Below are positions 1 through 10,500 of a stretch of DNA of 64,000 nucleotides, piece by piece; position 1 is the first letter of the stretch, and every line of letters starts with the position of its first letter. A model generated the notes under the pieces. It was not told the DNA's origin, ran no database searches, and was given only the letters and a program-made list of their open reading frames with translations. The position numbers were made by a program, and so were the translations under genes. Origin of the DNA: Bacteroidota bacterium (GTDB lineage: Bacteria > Bacteroidota > Bacteroidia > Chitinophagales > LD1); contig CANJZE010000002.1 in NCBI GenBank assembly GCA_947479455.1, positions 1-64,000 of the forward strand, written 5' to 3'.

Positions 1-299
1 ATTCAAGGAACAACTGGCGCGAACGGTGCTACGGGAACACAAGGTGTTCAAGGCATACAAGGCGTTAGTGGAGTTGACGGTGTAACGGGCGCGCAGGGAA
101 TCCAAGGTATTCAAGGAACAACAGGCGCGCAAGGTGTTCAGGGCATACAAGGTGTTAGCGGTGTAGATGGCGCAACTGGCGCACAAGGAATACAAGGTAT
201 TCAAGGAACAACTGGCGCGAACGGTGCTACGGGAACACAAGGTGTTCAAGGCATACAAGGCGTTAGTGGAGTTGACGGTGTAACGGGCGCGCAGGGAAT
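1..299 (+). repeat. Higher-order tandem repeat coding for collagen triplets
   Basis: Bases 1-101 and 199-299 are identical, 198 bp apart. Each 198-bp super-unit consists of a 108-bp and a 90-bp sub-unit that both begin with attcaagg and encode GIQG-type triplets. The array runs off the left edge of the window. The perfect identity of the two copies indicates recent duplication or gene conversion. Confidence 0.9.
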
Positions 300-1878
300 T
301 CAGGGAGTAACAGGGGCTGCTGGAACGAATGGAACAAACGGAACAAACGGAGTTACTGGCGCCACCGGTTCAACCGGAACAGGAGCTACAGGAAGCACAG
401 GACCAACAGGTCCAGATTGGACTATTTCTAACTTCGAGTTTAATACCAGCGGCACCCTGAACATTACGACCACTTATCCTCAAAACCTTAATACTACAGT
501 AGGGGCATGGTTAACTAAAGGGAATACAGGAATAATCAATCCTGCAATGCCCGCAACTTATGGCACTACTACAATTGGTGCTACGGAAAACTGGATTGGA
601 ACCACCGATGCCAGAGATTTTACCATAGGCACAAATCAAATTGAAAGAATGCGCGTGAAGCAAACTTCGGGTTATGTGGGAATAGGAACTGCCGCACCAA
701 GTCTTCCCTTGGAAGTTTCCAGTGGTGCATTGGCTAATGCCATTTATGGTCACAGTAATAGTGTAGGCGGTTATGTGGGTTACGAAGTCAATATTTCTTT
801 CGGTACTCCGGTTCAAACTTTAAGTGGTGCAGGTGTTTACGCTACCAATCCTTCAGCAGGTTACACCAGCATTTTTGCTCAATCAACAGGTGCGGCTACG
901 GTAGCTGCTAACTGTAACTATTCGAGTGTGTGGATGGCTAACTATAATTATGTAGATAATGCTTCTACTCTTTACAATCCTTCAGCCAGTTATAACCAAT
1001 TAAATGTTACGGGAACTACATTAGGCGGAACACAAATTGCATTGAGAGGTTGGAACGAACGCGGAACAACTACGGGCAATCCTGGCTATACAGTCGGTGT
1101 GCAGGGACTTGCCAATACGCAAAATCAGGATGCCTTTGGGGTTCAAGGTTTGGCTTATGGAACTTCCGGCTTAACAACGGGAGGATATTTTCAAGGGTTA
1201 AGTTACGCGGGAGTAAGCTATGCCTATGCGTACGTAGGTGGAAATGTTGCAGGAACTAACCGGAAAATTACCGGTACAGGTTCAGTGGCAGAAATTATAC
1301 CTACCGAAACGCACGGACGTGTTACGTTGATTTGTCCTGAATCGCCTGAGTATTGGTATACTGATTATGGAACGGCTACTATGGTAAACGGAACAGCACA
1401 TGTAGAACTCGACCCTATTCTTGCCGATGTTATTTTTGTGAACGACAGTAACCCTGTAAGAGTTTTCTGCACTCCGGTAAACATGTTGCAGTTTAATGGT
1501 GTAACCGTAGTTAACCAAACCGAAAAGAGTTTTGATTTGGTAGAAGTAAATGGCGGCACGCACTCAGGCAAATTGTATTACACGCTTTCGGCTAAACCAC
1601 GAACTAACTATGGTGAAGGAAGATTTCCTCAGGCACCGGGACCTGCTTACATAAAAGCTGAAAACGAACCCGCTGCGGCTAAAGCCAAGAACAACCCTGC
1701 TGATGGTCGCGCTATTTTCCATTGGGCAAGTGACAGCGAAGTTTACAAATACGACCCGGAGCAAACAACTCCCGTTGGTGATTTAATTCCTGCCGGTCCT
1801 CATGCCGGTAAAGTAAAATTAGGTAACGGTCAATACGGTATTGGTTTAGGTGCCAGCCGACCAAAGACAAACCATTAA
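1..1878 (+). CDS. Collagen-like repeat surface protein, 5' truncated
   Basis: The reading frame is open from the first base of the window to the TAA at 1876-1878, so the gene begins upstream; at least 625 residues are present. Residues 1 to about 135 are Gly-X-Y collagen-like triplets rich in GIQG, GVSG, GATG and GTTG. The remaining ~490 residues are Gly/Thr/Asn-rich, with a segment (IGTNQIERMRV, then VGIGTAAPSLPLEV) of the kind seen in phage-tail-like and adhesin-like Bacteroidota surface proteins. I see no T9SS C-terminal domain: the protein ends GLGASRPKTNH. Collagen-like stretches form trimeric stalks in other bacteria, so a fibrous surface or extracellular role is inferred. The 5' part is built from exact DNA repeats and may vary in length between strains. 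It is followed directly by a strong hairpin terminator. Confidence 0.85.
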   Translation: MQGTTGANGATGTQGVQGIQGVSGVDGVTGAQGIQGIQGTTGAQGVQGIQGVSGVDGATGAQGIQGIQGTTGANGATGTQGVQGIQGVSGVDGVTGAQGIQGVTGAAGTNGTNGTNGVTGATGSTGTGATGSTGPTGPDWTISNFEFNTSGTLNITTTYPQNLNTTVGAWLTKGNTGIINPAMPATYGTTTIGATENWIGTTDARDFTIGTNQIERMRVKQTSGYVGIGTAAPSLPLEVSSGALANAIYGHSNSVGGYVGYEVNISFGTPVQTLSGAGVYATNPSAGYTSIFAQSTGAATVAANCNYSSVWMANYNYVDNASTLYNPSASYNQLNVTGTTLGGTQIALRGWNERGTTTGNPGYTVGVQGLANTQNQDAFGVQGLAYGTSGLTTGGYFQGLSYAGVSYAYAYVGGNVAGTNRKITGTGSVAEIIPTETHGRVTLICPESPEYWYTDYGTATMVNGTAHVELDPILADVIFVNDSNPVRVFCTPVNMLQFNGVTVVNQTEKSFDLVEVNGGTHSGKLYYTLSAKPRTNYGEGRFPQAPGPAYIKAENEPAAAKAKNNPADGRAIFHWASDSEVYKYDPEQTTPVGDLIPAGPHAGKVKLGNGQYGIGLGASRPKTNH

Positions 1879-1901
1879 TACAGGTTTTCAAATTCTTAAT
1901 C

Positions 1902-1938
1902 AAAAATCCCGTATTGGTTAAACCGATACGGGATTTTT
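1902..1938 (+). terminator. Rho-independent terminator after the collagen-like gene
   Basis: An almost perfect inverted repeat with 18-base arms (1902-1919 and 1921-1938, one G:T wobble) starts with an A run and ends in TTTTTG. It sits 24 bp after the stop codon. It argues against starting the next gene at the TTG at 1937, which is inside the hairpin. Confidence 0.85.
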
Positions 1939-2056
1939 GTTTGGTGCATATTTTAAAGGAATAGCAAAACAAAAACTGTCAGCAAATAATTCAGAAACAT
2001 ATCGACAACTGTTAAGTACTCGTTTATTTTTGAGCGTTCATAAAAACGAAAAGAGT

Positions 2057-2878
2057 TTGTTTAAAAAGTATTTCAATAAAACACTTGGCTACAATTTGCT
2101 GGCAGCATTAGTCATAGTAATTGTGTTATTGCTCATTGTGCAGTCGGGGTTAAAAACATATACGCGCCATGGGCAAAGCATTAGCGTACCTGATTTACGC
2201 GGAAAGAATTTTGAAGAAGTTAAAAAACTATTGAGCGATAATAATCTGGAATGGTTGGTCATGGATTCGGTATACGATATGAGTAAACCTCCCATGAGTA
2301 TTGTTGACCAAAACCCGAAACCGAGAGCGCATGTAAAACAAGGGCGAACTATTTACATTACACTAAATGCCACTACGGCTCCATCAACAGAAATTCCTGA
2401 TTTGATTGGAAGAAGTTCTTTGAAATATGCGACTATGCAATTACAGAGCTATGGATTGAACGTTGGCGAACCTGTTTATAAACCCGATCCGCACTTAAAC
2501 GCAGTAATTGGAATGATTGTAAATGGAAGAAATGTAACGAAGAAGATGAAAGTACCGAAAGGAACTGTAGTAACGCTGGTGTTGGGCGATGGATTGGGCA
2601 ATAGTCGGGTATCAGTTCCTTACCTCCTTGGGTTACGATATGAAGAAGCTGAGTTTAAATTAAAAGGATATTCGCTCAATGTGGGGGCTGTTATTCCGGA
2701 TGAAGGAGTAACGGATACACTGGGGGCTATAGTTTACAAGCAAATTCCTGACTATGGAGGAGGGCGCTCTATTCGCGTTGGTGAACCAATCGATTTGTTT
2801 GTGGCAAAAGAATTACCTGCGGGAATTTCCATCGACCCTTCGCTCTACGATAAAATGGATTCTATTCCTACTCCATAA
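2057..2878 (+). CDS. PASTA domain protein with one membrane anchor
   Basis: A membrane segment (residues ~12-32, LLAALVIVIVLLLIV) is followed by three PASTA domains, starting at SVPDLRGKNF, EIPDLIGRSS and SVPYLLGLRY. PASTA domains bind peptidoglycan or beta-lactams in Ser/Thr kinases and class A PBPs. Here there is no kinase or transpeptidase domain, a stand-alone layout common in Bacteroidota. The protein is probably anchored in the inner membrane with its PASTA part in the periplasm. The frame contains no ATG before the PASTA region. I chose the TTG at 2057 (273 aa) because the frame upstream (to a TTG at 1937) is atypical and begins inside the preceding terminator. The product family is secure; the exact start is not. 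Confidence 0.8.
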   Translation: MFKKYFNKTLGYNLLAALVIVIVLLLIVQSGLKTYTRHGQSISVPDLRGKNFEEVKKLLSDNNLEWLVMDSVYDMSKPPMSIVDQNPKPRAHVKQGRTIYITLNATTAPSTEIPDLIGRSSLKYATMQLQSYGLNVGEPVYKPDPHLNAVIGMIVNGRNVTKKMKVPKGTVVTLVLGDGLGNSRVSVPYLLGLRYEEAEFKLKGYSLNVGAVIPDEGVTDTLGAIVYKQIPDYGGGRSIRVGEPIDLFVAKELPAGISIDPSLYDKMDSIPTP

Positions 2879-2930
2879 AATTATATAGCCAAGGATGGCA
2901 CAGACTTTTACCGATTTTGTTTGTCCTCGT

Positions 2931-2959
2931 CTGTGTTAATCTGTGTAATCTGTGGTGAT
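2931..2959. repeat. Degenerate 9-10 bp tandem repeat (ctgtg..aat)
   Basis: Three consecutive units, ctgtgttaat, ctgtgtaat and ctgtggtgat, lie in the 146-bp gap between the PASTA gene and the next gene. Read on the other strand they are acacagatt-type words, related to the nonamers at 37828-37864. The rest of this gap holds a promoter -7 element and no ORF. Confidence 0.6.
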
Positions 2960-2993
2960 GTTTAAATTTCTAACCCAATAAAATTATTTCCTT

Positions 2994-3001
2994 TACGTTT
3001 G
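2994..3001 (+). promoter_or_regulatory. Bacteroidota -7 element (TACGTTTG)
   Basis: TACGTTTG matches the TAnnTTTG consensus of Bacteroidota primary-sigma promoters, 23 bp before the ATG at 3025. No convincing TTTG -33 element is seen at the expected distance. Confidence 0.45.
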
Positions 3002-3024
3002 GTTGAATCTATATTTAAAACAGC

Positions 3025-5304
3025 ATGAAGAAATTTTTTTCCGTAATTATCCTATTGATAGGCGTGGCTCAGTTTGCTTTTGCACAAACCGAAAAACTAA
3101 GTCCGCTTCAACTTAATTCATCACTTTATTATTCCACAATAGGTAAAGAGTCTAAAACCCATCAGCACCGCTACGTGGTAAATAAAGGAAACATCATTCT
3201 AACTTCCGATACCATTCAACTTCCTTTTTTCGATGATTTTTCACATCGTACTATACCTGATTACAAATGGAATGAAAACCATGTGATAAACACTTATCAA
3301 AATGTTAGGTCGGTTTGCGTTACCACCGAAGGTATAGATAACGTACAAGGATTTTTTATGCACGATACCGCCTGGACCTACACGTTTAATGTAGATAGCC
3401 AGCGGTTAGATTCTGTAGCGCAACAACCCATAGCTTTTAATTATTTCAATGGAAGTTCAAATTGTTTTTCATCAACACCCAGTACTATTTATTACTGGAA
3501 CACCTTTTACCGCTACACGTTCGATACACTTGGTCATGCTATTGATTCTATTTTAGCTCAACCCGTAGATTCGTTTTACTACGCTCCTCTTATAACTTTA
3601 GTGCAAGGGCAACCCGGCACTTTGTGGATTGAAAACGATGCGCTCATTAATAGTACTTATCCCATCAATCCTCCAACTATTGGTGTTGCTACTTTTGATG
3701 GATTAGATCAATATGGTTTACCCTATAACAACAGTAGCAACACAACTTATGGGTTTGCCGATGTGCTTACTTCAAAACCCATTAACCTTTTAGGATTAGA
3801 TACTGATAACGTTTATCTCAGTTATTTTTTCGAGCCACAAGGCTTGGGAGATTTTCCCGACCATTTCGATTCCTTGATCTTGGAGTTCAAAGACCAAAGC
3901 GGTATATGGCGTTATGTGCATTCAGACACCGGCTACGTAAATATTGCTTTAGTGCCACAATCATTCCAACAAGTTTTAATTCCTGTGCCTTATGCCACTC
4001 CACCCAACAGTTATCATCATGCTTCATTTCAATTTCGTTTTCGCAATAAAGCATCGCTATATGGCAACAACGACCACTGGCATATTGATTATGTGAAGTT
4101 AGATAAGAACAGAAGCGTTGCTGACACGGCTATTTACGACATTGCTTTCCAATATCCGTTTCCTACTATCCTAAAAAATTACACACGCGAACCTGCCGAC
4201 CAATTCAACTATCCCGATGATTTGAGTGATGGATTTAATCTTTCCATTCATAACCTTGCTCCAGACGCCAACACCAGTTCACCGGCTACAAATTTTATTA
4301 GAGGTGCTACCGAACTTTATCCTGATGCTGGGTTTGTAATTTCTGATGACACTGTTCAAACCTTCAATGCGGCAGCGTATACGCTTCAGCAATTATCGCC
4401 TAAAACAAGTTACAAGCAACCTAGCGCGCCTGCTTGGCCTACAGATAGTTTGGTTTTACTTTCAAGAACTTTCTTGCAACAAACCGGAAACACTGGTTAT
4501 GCAGGTAACGATACTTTGTATCACACTCAATGTTTCGATTACACTATGGCGTATGATGATGGCTCCGCTGAACGTGGTTATGGTTTATCGGGAGTTGATA
4601 TAAAAAAATTTGCTTACGAGTTTAACCTGAATCATCCCGACACGTTGGCAGGTTTCCAAATTCAATATTCGCAAATTGATCAGGATGTTTCGAATCTTAT
4701 TTTCAATATCAACATCTGGGATGCTATTACGGTAGGCAGCGCAACCGATAATCCGATTATTTCTTTCGACAACAAGAAGCCACTTTATATTGATTCAGTA
4801 AGTGGCTTTGCTACTTACAAACTTGACAGTGCAATTGTTTTTCCCAATAAAATTTATGTCGGTTGGGCGCAAACCGATACCAGAAACCTTACCGTTGGTT
4901 ATGACCTCAATAGCCCACTTGGTAGAAGCCACATGTTTGTTTATATCAACGGACAATGGAAGGCATCTACAATTACGACCAACGGCTCTCCTATGATTCG
5001 TTTGATATTAGACAGCAATTTCTGGGGACAAACTTCAAGTGCAGTAAAAGACATAACTGCTGAACAAAATATTTCGCTGTATCCAAATCCAACAACAGGC
5101 GATGTTTTCATAACCAGCGACAGAAAAAATTTATTGTTCGATGTTTCGGTGCATGATATGGTTGGGCAAATAGTGAAGCAGGAAAAAAATGTAAGCAACC
5201 ATTGCAACATCAGCGATTTGCCAAGTGGAATTTATCTGTTCTCCATAACTGATATTGAAACAGGAAAAACAATTCATCACAAGGTGATTAAAAACACTTA
5301 CTAA
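3025..5304 (+). CDS. T9SS type A sorting domain protein (secreted)
   Basis: A 759-residue protein with a typical signal peptide (MKKFFSVIILLIGVAQFAFA-Q) and a C-terminal T9SS type A sorting domain of about 80 residues: SLYPNPTTGDVFI, a VHDMVGQIV-like strand, then LPSGIYLFSI and a basic end (HHKVIKNTY). In this family the C-terminal domain directs transport across the outer membrane by the Por secretion machinery and attachment to the cell surface. The middle (residues ~60-670) is Asp/Asn/Ser/Thr-rich beta-sandwich-like sequence without a catalytic motif I recognise. The stop codon overlaps the start of the next gene (TAATG), so the two are probably cotranscribed. Confidence 0.85.
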   Translation: MKKFFSVIILLIGVAQFAFAQTEKLSPLQLNSSLYYSTIGKESKTHQHRYVVNKGNIILTSDTIQLPFFDDFSHRTIPDYKWNENHVINTYQNVRSVCVTTEGIDNVQGFFMHDTAWTYTFNVDSQRLDSVAQQPIAFNYFNGSSNCFSSTPSTIYYWNTFYRYTFDTLGHAIDSILAQPVDSFYYAPLITLVQGQPGTLWIENDALINSTYPINPPTIGVATFDGLDQYGLPYNNSSNTTYGFADVLTSKPINLLGLDTDNVYLSYFFEPQGLGDFPDHFDSLILEFKDQSGIWRYVHSDTGYVNIALVPQSFQQVLIPVPYATPPNSYHHASFQFRFRNKASLYGNNDHWHIDYVKLDKNRSVADTAIYDIAFQYPFPTILKNYTREPADQFNYPDDLSDGFNLSIHNLAPDANTSSPATNFIRGATELYPDAGFVISDDTVQTFNAAAYTLQQLSPKTSYKQPSAPAWPTDSLVLLSRTFLQQTGNTGYAGNDTLYHTQCFDYTMAYDDGSAERGYGLSGVDIKKFAYEFNLNHPDTLAGFQIQYSQIDQDVSNLIFNINIWDAITVGSATDNPIISFDNKKPLYIDSVSGFATYKLDSAIVFPNKIYVGWAQTDTRNLTVGYDLNSPLGRSHMFVYINGQWKASTITTNGSPMIRLILDSNFWGQTSSAVKDITAEQNISLYPNPTTGDVFITSDRKNLLFDVSVHDMVGQIVKQEKNVSNHCNISDLPSGIYLFSITDIETGKTIHHKVIKNTY

Positions 5305-5696
5305 TGCTTGTGCTTTTGTATGACGGGGTCTGCAATCTCTGCAACAGTTCGGTGAACTGGTTGATCGACCACGACACGAAAAACAAATTTCATTACGCTT
5401 CGCTTCAATCACAATTCGGAAAAGATACGGCTGCTAAATTTCAATTGCAAGGCAATTACATGGATTCTCTTGTATTGTTTGAAGGCGATAAAATTTATCT
5501 ACGTTCCGAAGCCGTGTTACGAATATTCAAACACCTTGGAGGCGCATACTATCTTATCTATCCCTTAATGTTTATTCCCGCTTTTATTCGCGATTTTATT
5601 TATCGAATTGTTGCAAACAACCGTTACAGTTGGTTTGGGAAACGGGATGCGTGCAGAGTTCCTACTGCTGAATTGAGGAAGAAATTTTTGGATTGA
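5304..5696 (+). CDS. DCC family thiol-disulfide oxidoreductase (DUF393)
   Basis: A 130-residue protein with the family-defining motif near the N-terminus: DGVCNLC at residues 7-13 (Asp-x-x-Cys-x-x-Cys). It also has the later LIYPLMFIPAFIRDFIYRIVANNRYSWFG pattern (shown here in part: IANNRY-like, then WFG) typical of DUF393 proteins. Members are small thioredoxin-like proteins, and the Cys pair is presumed redox active, but substrates are mostly unknown. The ATG overlaps the stop of the preceding T9SS gene by one base, which implies translational coupling. Length and motif position fit the family. Confidence 0.9.
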   Translation: MLVLLYDGVCNLCNSSVNWLIDHDTKNKFHYASLQSQFGKDTAAKFQLQGNYMDSLVLFEGDKIYLRSEAVLRIFKHLGGAYYLIYPLMFIPAFIRDFIYRIVANNRYSWFGKRDACRVPTAELRKKFLD

Positions 5697-5703
5697 ATAC
5701 TTT

Positions 5704-5776
5704 ACACAAAAGACACGAAGACGCAAAGTAAAACCAAGATTATAACTCACTTCTTTGTGTCTTTGCACCTTTGTGT
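5704..5776. repeat. Inverted pair of 3x8-bp arrays (CTTTGTGT type)
   Basis: Three octamers (acacaaaa, gacacgaa, gacgcaaa) at 5704-5727 face three complementary octamers (ctttgtgt, ctttgcac, ctttgtgt) at 5753-5776, separated by 25 bp. It lies between convergent genes (DCC and ung) and could fold as a long hairpin. The same design is found at 17075-17146. Confidence 0.75.
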
Positions 5777-5789
5777 TAGTCACTGAATT

Positions 5790-6470
5790 TTACAATCTCC
5801 AATCAATCTCTGTCTTGCCTTGTTGTTTCAGCAAAGCATTTGTTTTTGAAAAATGTTTGCATCCAAAAAATGCTTTAACAGAAAACGGAGAAGGATGTGC
5901 GGCTTCCAGCACAAAATGCTTCGAAGTATCAACCAAACTTTTTTTTGCGCGTGCAAAATTGCCCCAGAGTATAAAAACGATTCCGCTTTTCTCATCGCTT
6001 ATCTTTTGAATAACGGCATCGGTAAACGTGTGCCAGCCGCAATTGGCGTGTGAGTTTGCTTCACCGGCATTTACTGTGAGCGAAGCATTCAGTAACAGAA
6101 TTCCCTGCTTTGCCCACGATTCCAGATTGCCGTGCGTTGGCGCATCAACATTTAAATCAGTTTTGATTTCCTTAAAAATATTTTTGAGTGAGGGCGGTGA
6201 CACCACACCATGAAGCACCGAAAAACATAAACCATGTGCTTGTCCTGCACTATGGTAAGGATCTTGTCCGAGTAGGACTACTTTCAATTCAGAAAACGGT
6301 GATAGAATGAATGCATTAAAAATCAATTGGCCTGGTGGATAAACGTTTTTGCCTTTTGCTTTTTGCTCAGCAATAAACTGTTTGATAAGCGAAAAATAGG
6401 GCTTCTGAAATTCATCAGCCAAAACTTTTTTCCAACCCTCCTCCATCTGAACCGATGTAATTTCATTCAT
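5790..6470 (-). CDS. ung: Uracil-DNA glycosylase, family 1
   Basis: A 226-residue enzyme that removes uracil from DNA in base-excision repair. The family 1 water-activating motif GQDPYH is at residues 68-73 (catalytic Asp70). The uracil-pocket sequence HGLCFSV follows, as do LLLNASLTVN and the DNA-intercalation motif HPSPFS at 192-197 (canonical HPSPLS). The length is normal for the family. It lies 14 bp downstream of tsaD on the same strand and is probably cotranscribed with it. Its 3' end faces the DCC gene across the inverted octamer element. Confidence 0.97.
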   Translation of the reverse strand: MNEITSVQMEEGWKKVLADEFQKPYFSLIKQFIAEQKAKGKNVYPPGQLIFNAFILSPFSELKVVLLGQDPYHSAGQAHGLCFSVLHGVVSPPSLKNIFKEIKTDLNVDAPTHGNLESWAKQGILLLNASLTVNAGEANSHANCGWHTFTDAVIQKISDEKSGIVFILWGNFARAKKSLVDTSKHFVLEAAHPSPFSVKAFFGCKHFSKTNALLKQQGKTEIDWRL

Positions 6471-6484
6471 AATGTAAACATGAT

Positions 6485-7486
6485 TTAGAGGTGATATCTC
6501 GCCAATGGTTCCGCCTGTTGATTCGAAAATTCCTTATTCAAAAACTTGTAGTGCGCAGCAATGGCAATCATAGCGGCATTGTCGGTGCAGTATTCAAATT
6601 TAGGAATGTAAGTAGCCCATGAATTTTTCTTGCCTAATTCTTCAAAGCGCGTTCGCAATTCGCTGTTTGCGGAAACTCCACCTGCCAACGCAATTTCTTT
6701 AATCTCTAATTTCTTTGCCGCCTTCGCTAACTTCTTCAACAAAATATCTACGATGGTTTTTTGAATAGAAGCACAGAGGTCGTAAAGATTTTCTTTGATG
6801 AAATCAGGATTCTTCTTCGTTTCTTTTTGCAGAAAATAAAGAATAGAAGTCTTTACACCGCTGAACGAAAAATCAAAATCCTTTATCTGCGGCTCGGGAA
6901 ATAAAAATTTTGTGGCATTGCCCTGCTTCGAATATTTATCAATCAATGGTCCACCGGGGTAAGGCAAACCCAACAACTTTGCCGACTTATCAAATGCTTC
7001 ACCAGCCGCATCGTCAAGCGTTTCGCCAATCACTTCCATTTCTAAAAAATTCTTAACAAGCACTATTTGTGTATGCCCGCCCGAAACCGTTAAACACAAA
7101 AAAGGAAACGATGGATTACTATCAATAAAGTGCGAAACAATATGCGCTTGCATGTGGTTGACTTCAATAAGCGGAAGGTTTTTTGCGAGCGCAAATGCTT
7201 TCGCAAAACTAACTCCCACCAATAGAGAACCAATCAATCCGGGACCTCGTGTAAACGCCACAGCACTTATTTCATCTCTCGAAATGCCCGCTTGCTGAAT
7301 TGCTAAATCAACCACAGGAACAATGTTTTGCTGATGAGCGCGCGATGCTAATTCGGGGACTACACCGCCCCATAACTCATGCACTTTCTGCCCCGCAATT
7401 ACGTTGGCAAGAATTTTGGCATCTTTGCTCACAGCGGCAGAAGTATCATCACACGATGATTCTATAGCAAGAATGATTATACTCAT
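6485..7486 (-). CDS. tsaD: tRNA N6-adenosine threonylcarbamoyltransferase TsaD
   Basis: A 333-residue ASKHA-fold enzyme that transfers threonylcarbamoyl to A37 of ANN-decoding tRNAs together with TsaB/TsaE. Visible motifs are the N-terminal ILAIESSCDDTSAAV, metal-binding His111 and His115 (NHMQAHIVSH), SGGHT at 135-139, and near the C-terminus GGVSANSELR and CTDNAAMIA. All are canonical, and so is the length. It is first in a probable tsaD-ung transcript and diverges from the large TamB gene across a 56-bp gap. Confidence 0.97.
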   Translation of the reverse strand: MSIIILAIESSCDDTSAAVSKDAKILANVIAGQKVHELWGGVVPELASRAHQQNIVPVVDLAIQQAGISRDEISAVAFTRGPGLIGSLLVGVSFAKAFALAKNLPLIEVNHMQAHIVSHFIDSNPSFPFLCLTVSGGHTQIVLVKNFLEMEVIGETLDDAAGEAFDKSAKLLGLPYPGGPLIDKYSKQGNATKFLFPEPQIKDFDFSFSGVKTSILYFLQKETKKNPDFIKENLYDLCASIQKTIVDILLKKLAKAAKKLEIKEIALAGGVSANSELRTRFEELGKKNSWATYIPKFEYCTDNAAMIAIAAHYKFLNKEFSNQQAEPLARYHL

Positions 7487-7542
7487 GAGGTAAAAATCAG
7501 AATAAAATTTGTTTTCTGCGTTGATTCATTAAAGAAGAACGA

Positions 7543-10500
7543 TTGATAAAGAAGGTTTTCAGAATATTTCTTATTGTTTTTTTAGTGTCGTTCCTAGTCG
7601 TGGGTGCTTTGATTTTTGCGTTGCGCTATCCTACGGTGCAAACCTATATTGCACAGCGTTTCACTACTATTCTCTCCAAATCATTAAACACAAAAGTTTC
7701 GATTGAGCGCGTAGAAATTTCGTTTTTCAACAAAGCTGATTTGGTTAATTTTTATTTAGAAGATTACAACAAAGACACGCTCATAAGCGCCAAAGAATTG
7801 AAAATTGAGTTTAAGATTTTCGATTTGTGGAACAAGAAAATAAGCGTGAGCAAAATTTTACTGGATGGCGGAACCGTTCATTTGCATCTCGATTCAACAG
7901 GAGAGAAAATGAATCTCACTGAGCTTTTCAAAAATTTCAATTCAAACAAAGCAAAAGCAGACACCACTACTAAGAAATCGAAGTTCACCTGGAAAATGGA
8001 TTTGAAAGAATTGGAACTGCGTGCTACGGACTTTCGCTACTTAGACGATAGATCACATACCGATATAAAGGTGTTGGTGCCGAGTTGCGAAATTTCTATG
8101 AACAGCGTTTCGCTTGAGAACAAACTCATTTACATAAAATCAGCACGAATAGATGGAACTGATGTACGAATTGACTTGGATAAACACGAAAAAACTGCCG
8201 ATGATGATTCCATTCTTCATTTGCATTTTATGCCTGACGGCATGCAATTAAAGTTTGATGAGTTTGCGCTAACGCACACGCGCTTTCGCATGAACGACCA
8301 TAACAACGATACCATTTCTCCGAAGGGAATGGACTTCAAACATTTGGATGTAAGCGATATTAATTTGCTGGCAAATGATGGAAGCATTATTGCCGATACG
8401 ATTCTTACCAATGTAAAACAACTGACCGCAAAAGAGCGAAGCGGTTTTGAATTGAAAGAACTGGCTACGGAAATGCGCGTGTCGGTTAATGAAATAACGC
8501 TTGATAAACTGAATTTAAAAACCGGAAACAGTGAAGTGAAAAATTATTTGAGCTTTCGCTTTTCTGCCTATCACGATTTTAAAGATTTCTTAAACGCCAT
8601 TCGCATTAAAGCAAACTTTGATGGCACAAAACTCTCCTTGCGCGATTTGAATTATTTCATTCCGAAATTAGATAAGGTAGAACACAACCGCATTGCCATA
8701 AGCGGTGAACTTGACGGACGAATCAACAATTTAAAAGGAAGAGGAATTGAAATTCGAACAGGACAAAACACTATTTTCAAAGGCGATTTTTATACGCGTG
8801 GCTTACCAAATATTTATGAAACATCATTGAATGTTCGTGTAAATCGCTTAGCCACTACCGCAAGTGACATTCAGAAATTTTACCCGGGAATAAAAATCCC
8901 CGACAACCTCAACACACTCGGTTTGATTTATTACAGCGGTTCGCTTGATGGATTCTTAACCGATTTTGTTTCGAATGGAAAAATGGTGACCTCGATAGGT
9001 TCTGCTACCACCGATGTCAATTTTAAATACGACAAGAAAAACAACAAAGCTTCTTACAAAGGAAATCTTGCGCTAAACGAATTTGAACTCGGCAAATATT
9101 TCAGAGATGAAACCAATTTGGGTAGAGTTTCGCTACGCACAAAAATTAATGGTCGCGGTTTAACACTCGAAAGTTTACATGCTGAACTCGATGGAAATGT
9201 TTCGAGCATCGTACTGCGTGGTTACGATTACCGCAATATAAAAGTGAATGGTTTTGTGTTGAAGAAATCGTTCACCGGTTCGTTAAGTATTCACGACCTG
9301 TATTTAGATATGGACTTTAACGGTACGGCTGATTTATCGAAACAAACGCCCGAGTTTAATTTCAGTGCTGATATACGAAAAGCAATGTTGAAGAATCTGA
9401 ATATTCTAAAAGAGGATGTTGAGTTTTCGGGTAAAATGACTTCAGATTTCATTGGCAGTAAAGCAGATGATATTATCGGCTCGGTGGAACTGGAGGATGT
9501 AACCATCAGACGTGATACCACGGAGGCAACCGTGCACCATTTAAAATTAGATGCGAAATTTTTAGCTGCCGATAAAAAAGAGATCTCGTTGAATTCAGAT
9601 TTTGCTGAAGTAGAACTTAACGGACATTTCTCTTTCAAAGAATTGCCTAAAGCACTTTTGTATTTTGCGCGTTACACTTACCTGAAAGATTATGTTGACA
9701 CCTCTTCCATCAGTCCGCAGGATTTTTCTTTTGATGTGCGCATTTTTGAACCCGGCACACTCACACAAATTATTTATCCGAATTTCAAACTCATTCGCAA
9801 CTCGCATATAGCAGGCGATTTCAATAGTGTTGACCACAAACTGAATCTTACTGCGTTCATTCCTGAATTCAAATTTGCGGACTACAACATCAAACGCACC
9901 GATGTTAATACACATTCGGAAAATGGAAAAATTGTTTTCAAAACTTCGATTGATAAAGTTTATAATGGTGATAGCTTGATGCTTGATACGGTGAATCTTT
10001 GGATTCGCACCCAGGAAAATAAAGACATTCGATTGGATGCCTTAATAGCTGATAAAAAGAAATTCAACTACGCAAATATTACAGCATTCTTAACTCCGCT
10101 TACAGATAAAGCAGTGGTTCATCTGGAACCTTCGGATGTAAAACTTGGCAATTACAATTGGCGTTTTGATGCAGTCAATTCTATTTTTATAGAAGGCAAA
10201 AAAATCACCACCAACAACCTTGCTTTTAGAACCTTTGACCAAACTATTTACATCAGTAGTTATTTGAAAGGCGATACTTCTACCTGTTTTAAACTTACGC
10301 TCGATAATACCGACATCAGCGATTTCACGGGAATTTTTACAAAAAAAATGACCGACATGAGCGGTGCCCTCAACGGAAAATTAGTAGTGGAAGATGTTTT
10401 CTATAAACCAAAAATTTATGCCGATTTAGTGTTAAACGAATTTACTCTCGCCAAAGAATTGATTGGAGACGTAAACATTGAATCGCGTTTAGATGAAAGC

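Noticed and set aside
1-299. Possible CRISPR array from regular repeats
   Set aside because: There are no unique spacers, the repeats are in-frame codons for Gly-X-Y triplets, and no cas gene is near.
1937-2056. N-terminal extension of the PASTA protein from TTG at 1937
   Set aside because: The start lies in a strong terminator hairpin and the extra 40 residues precede the membrane anchor without resemblance to the family.
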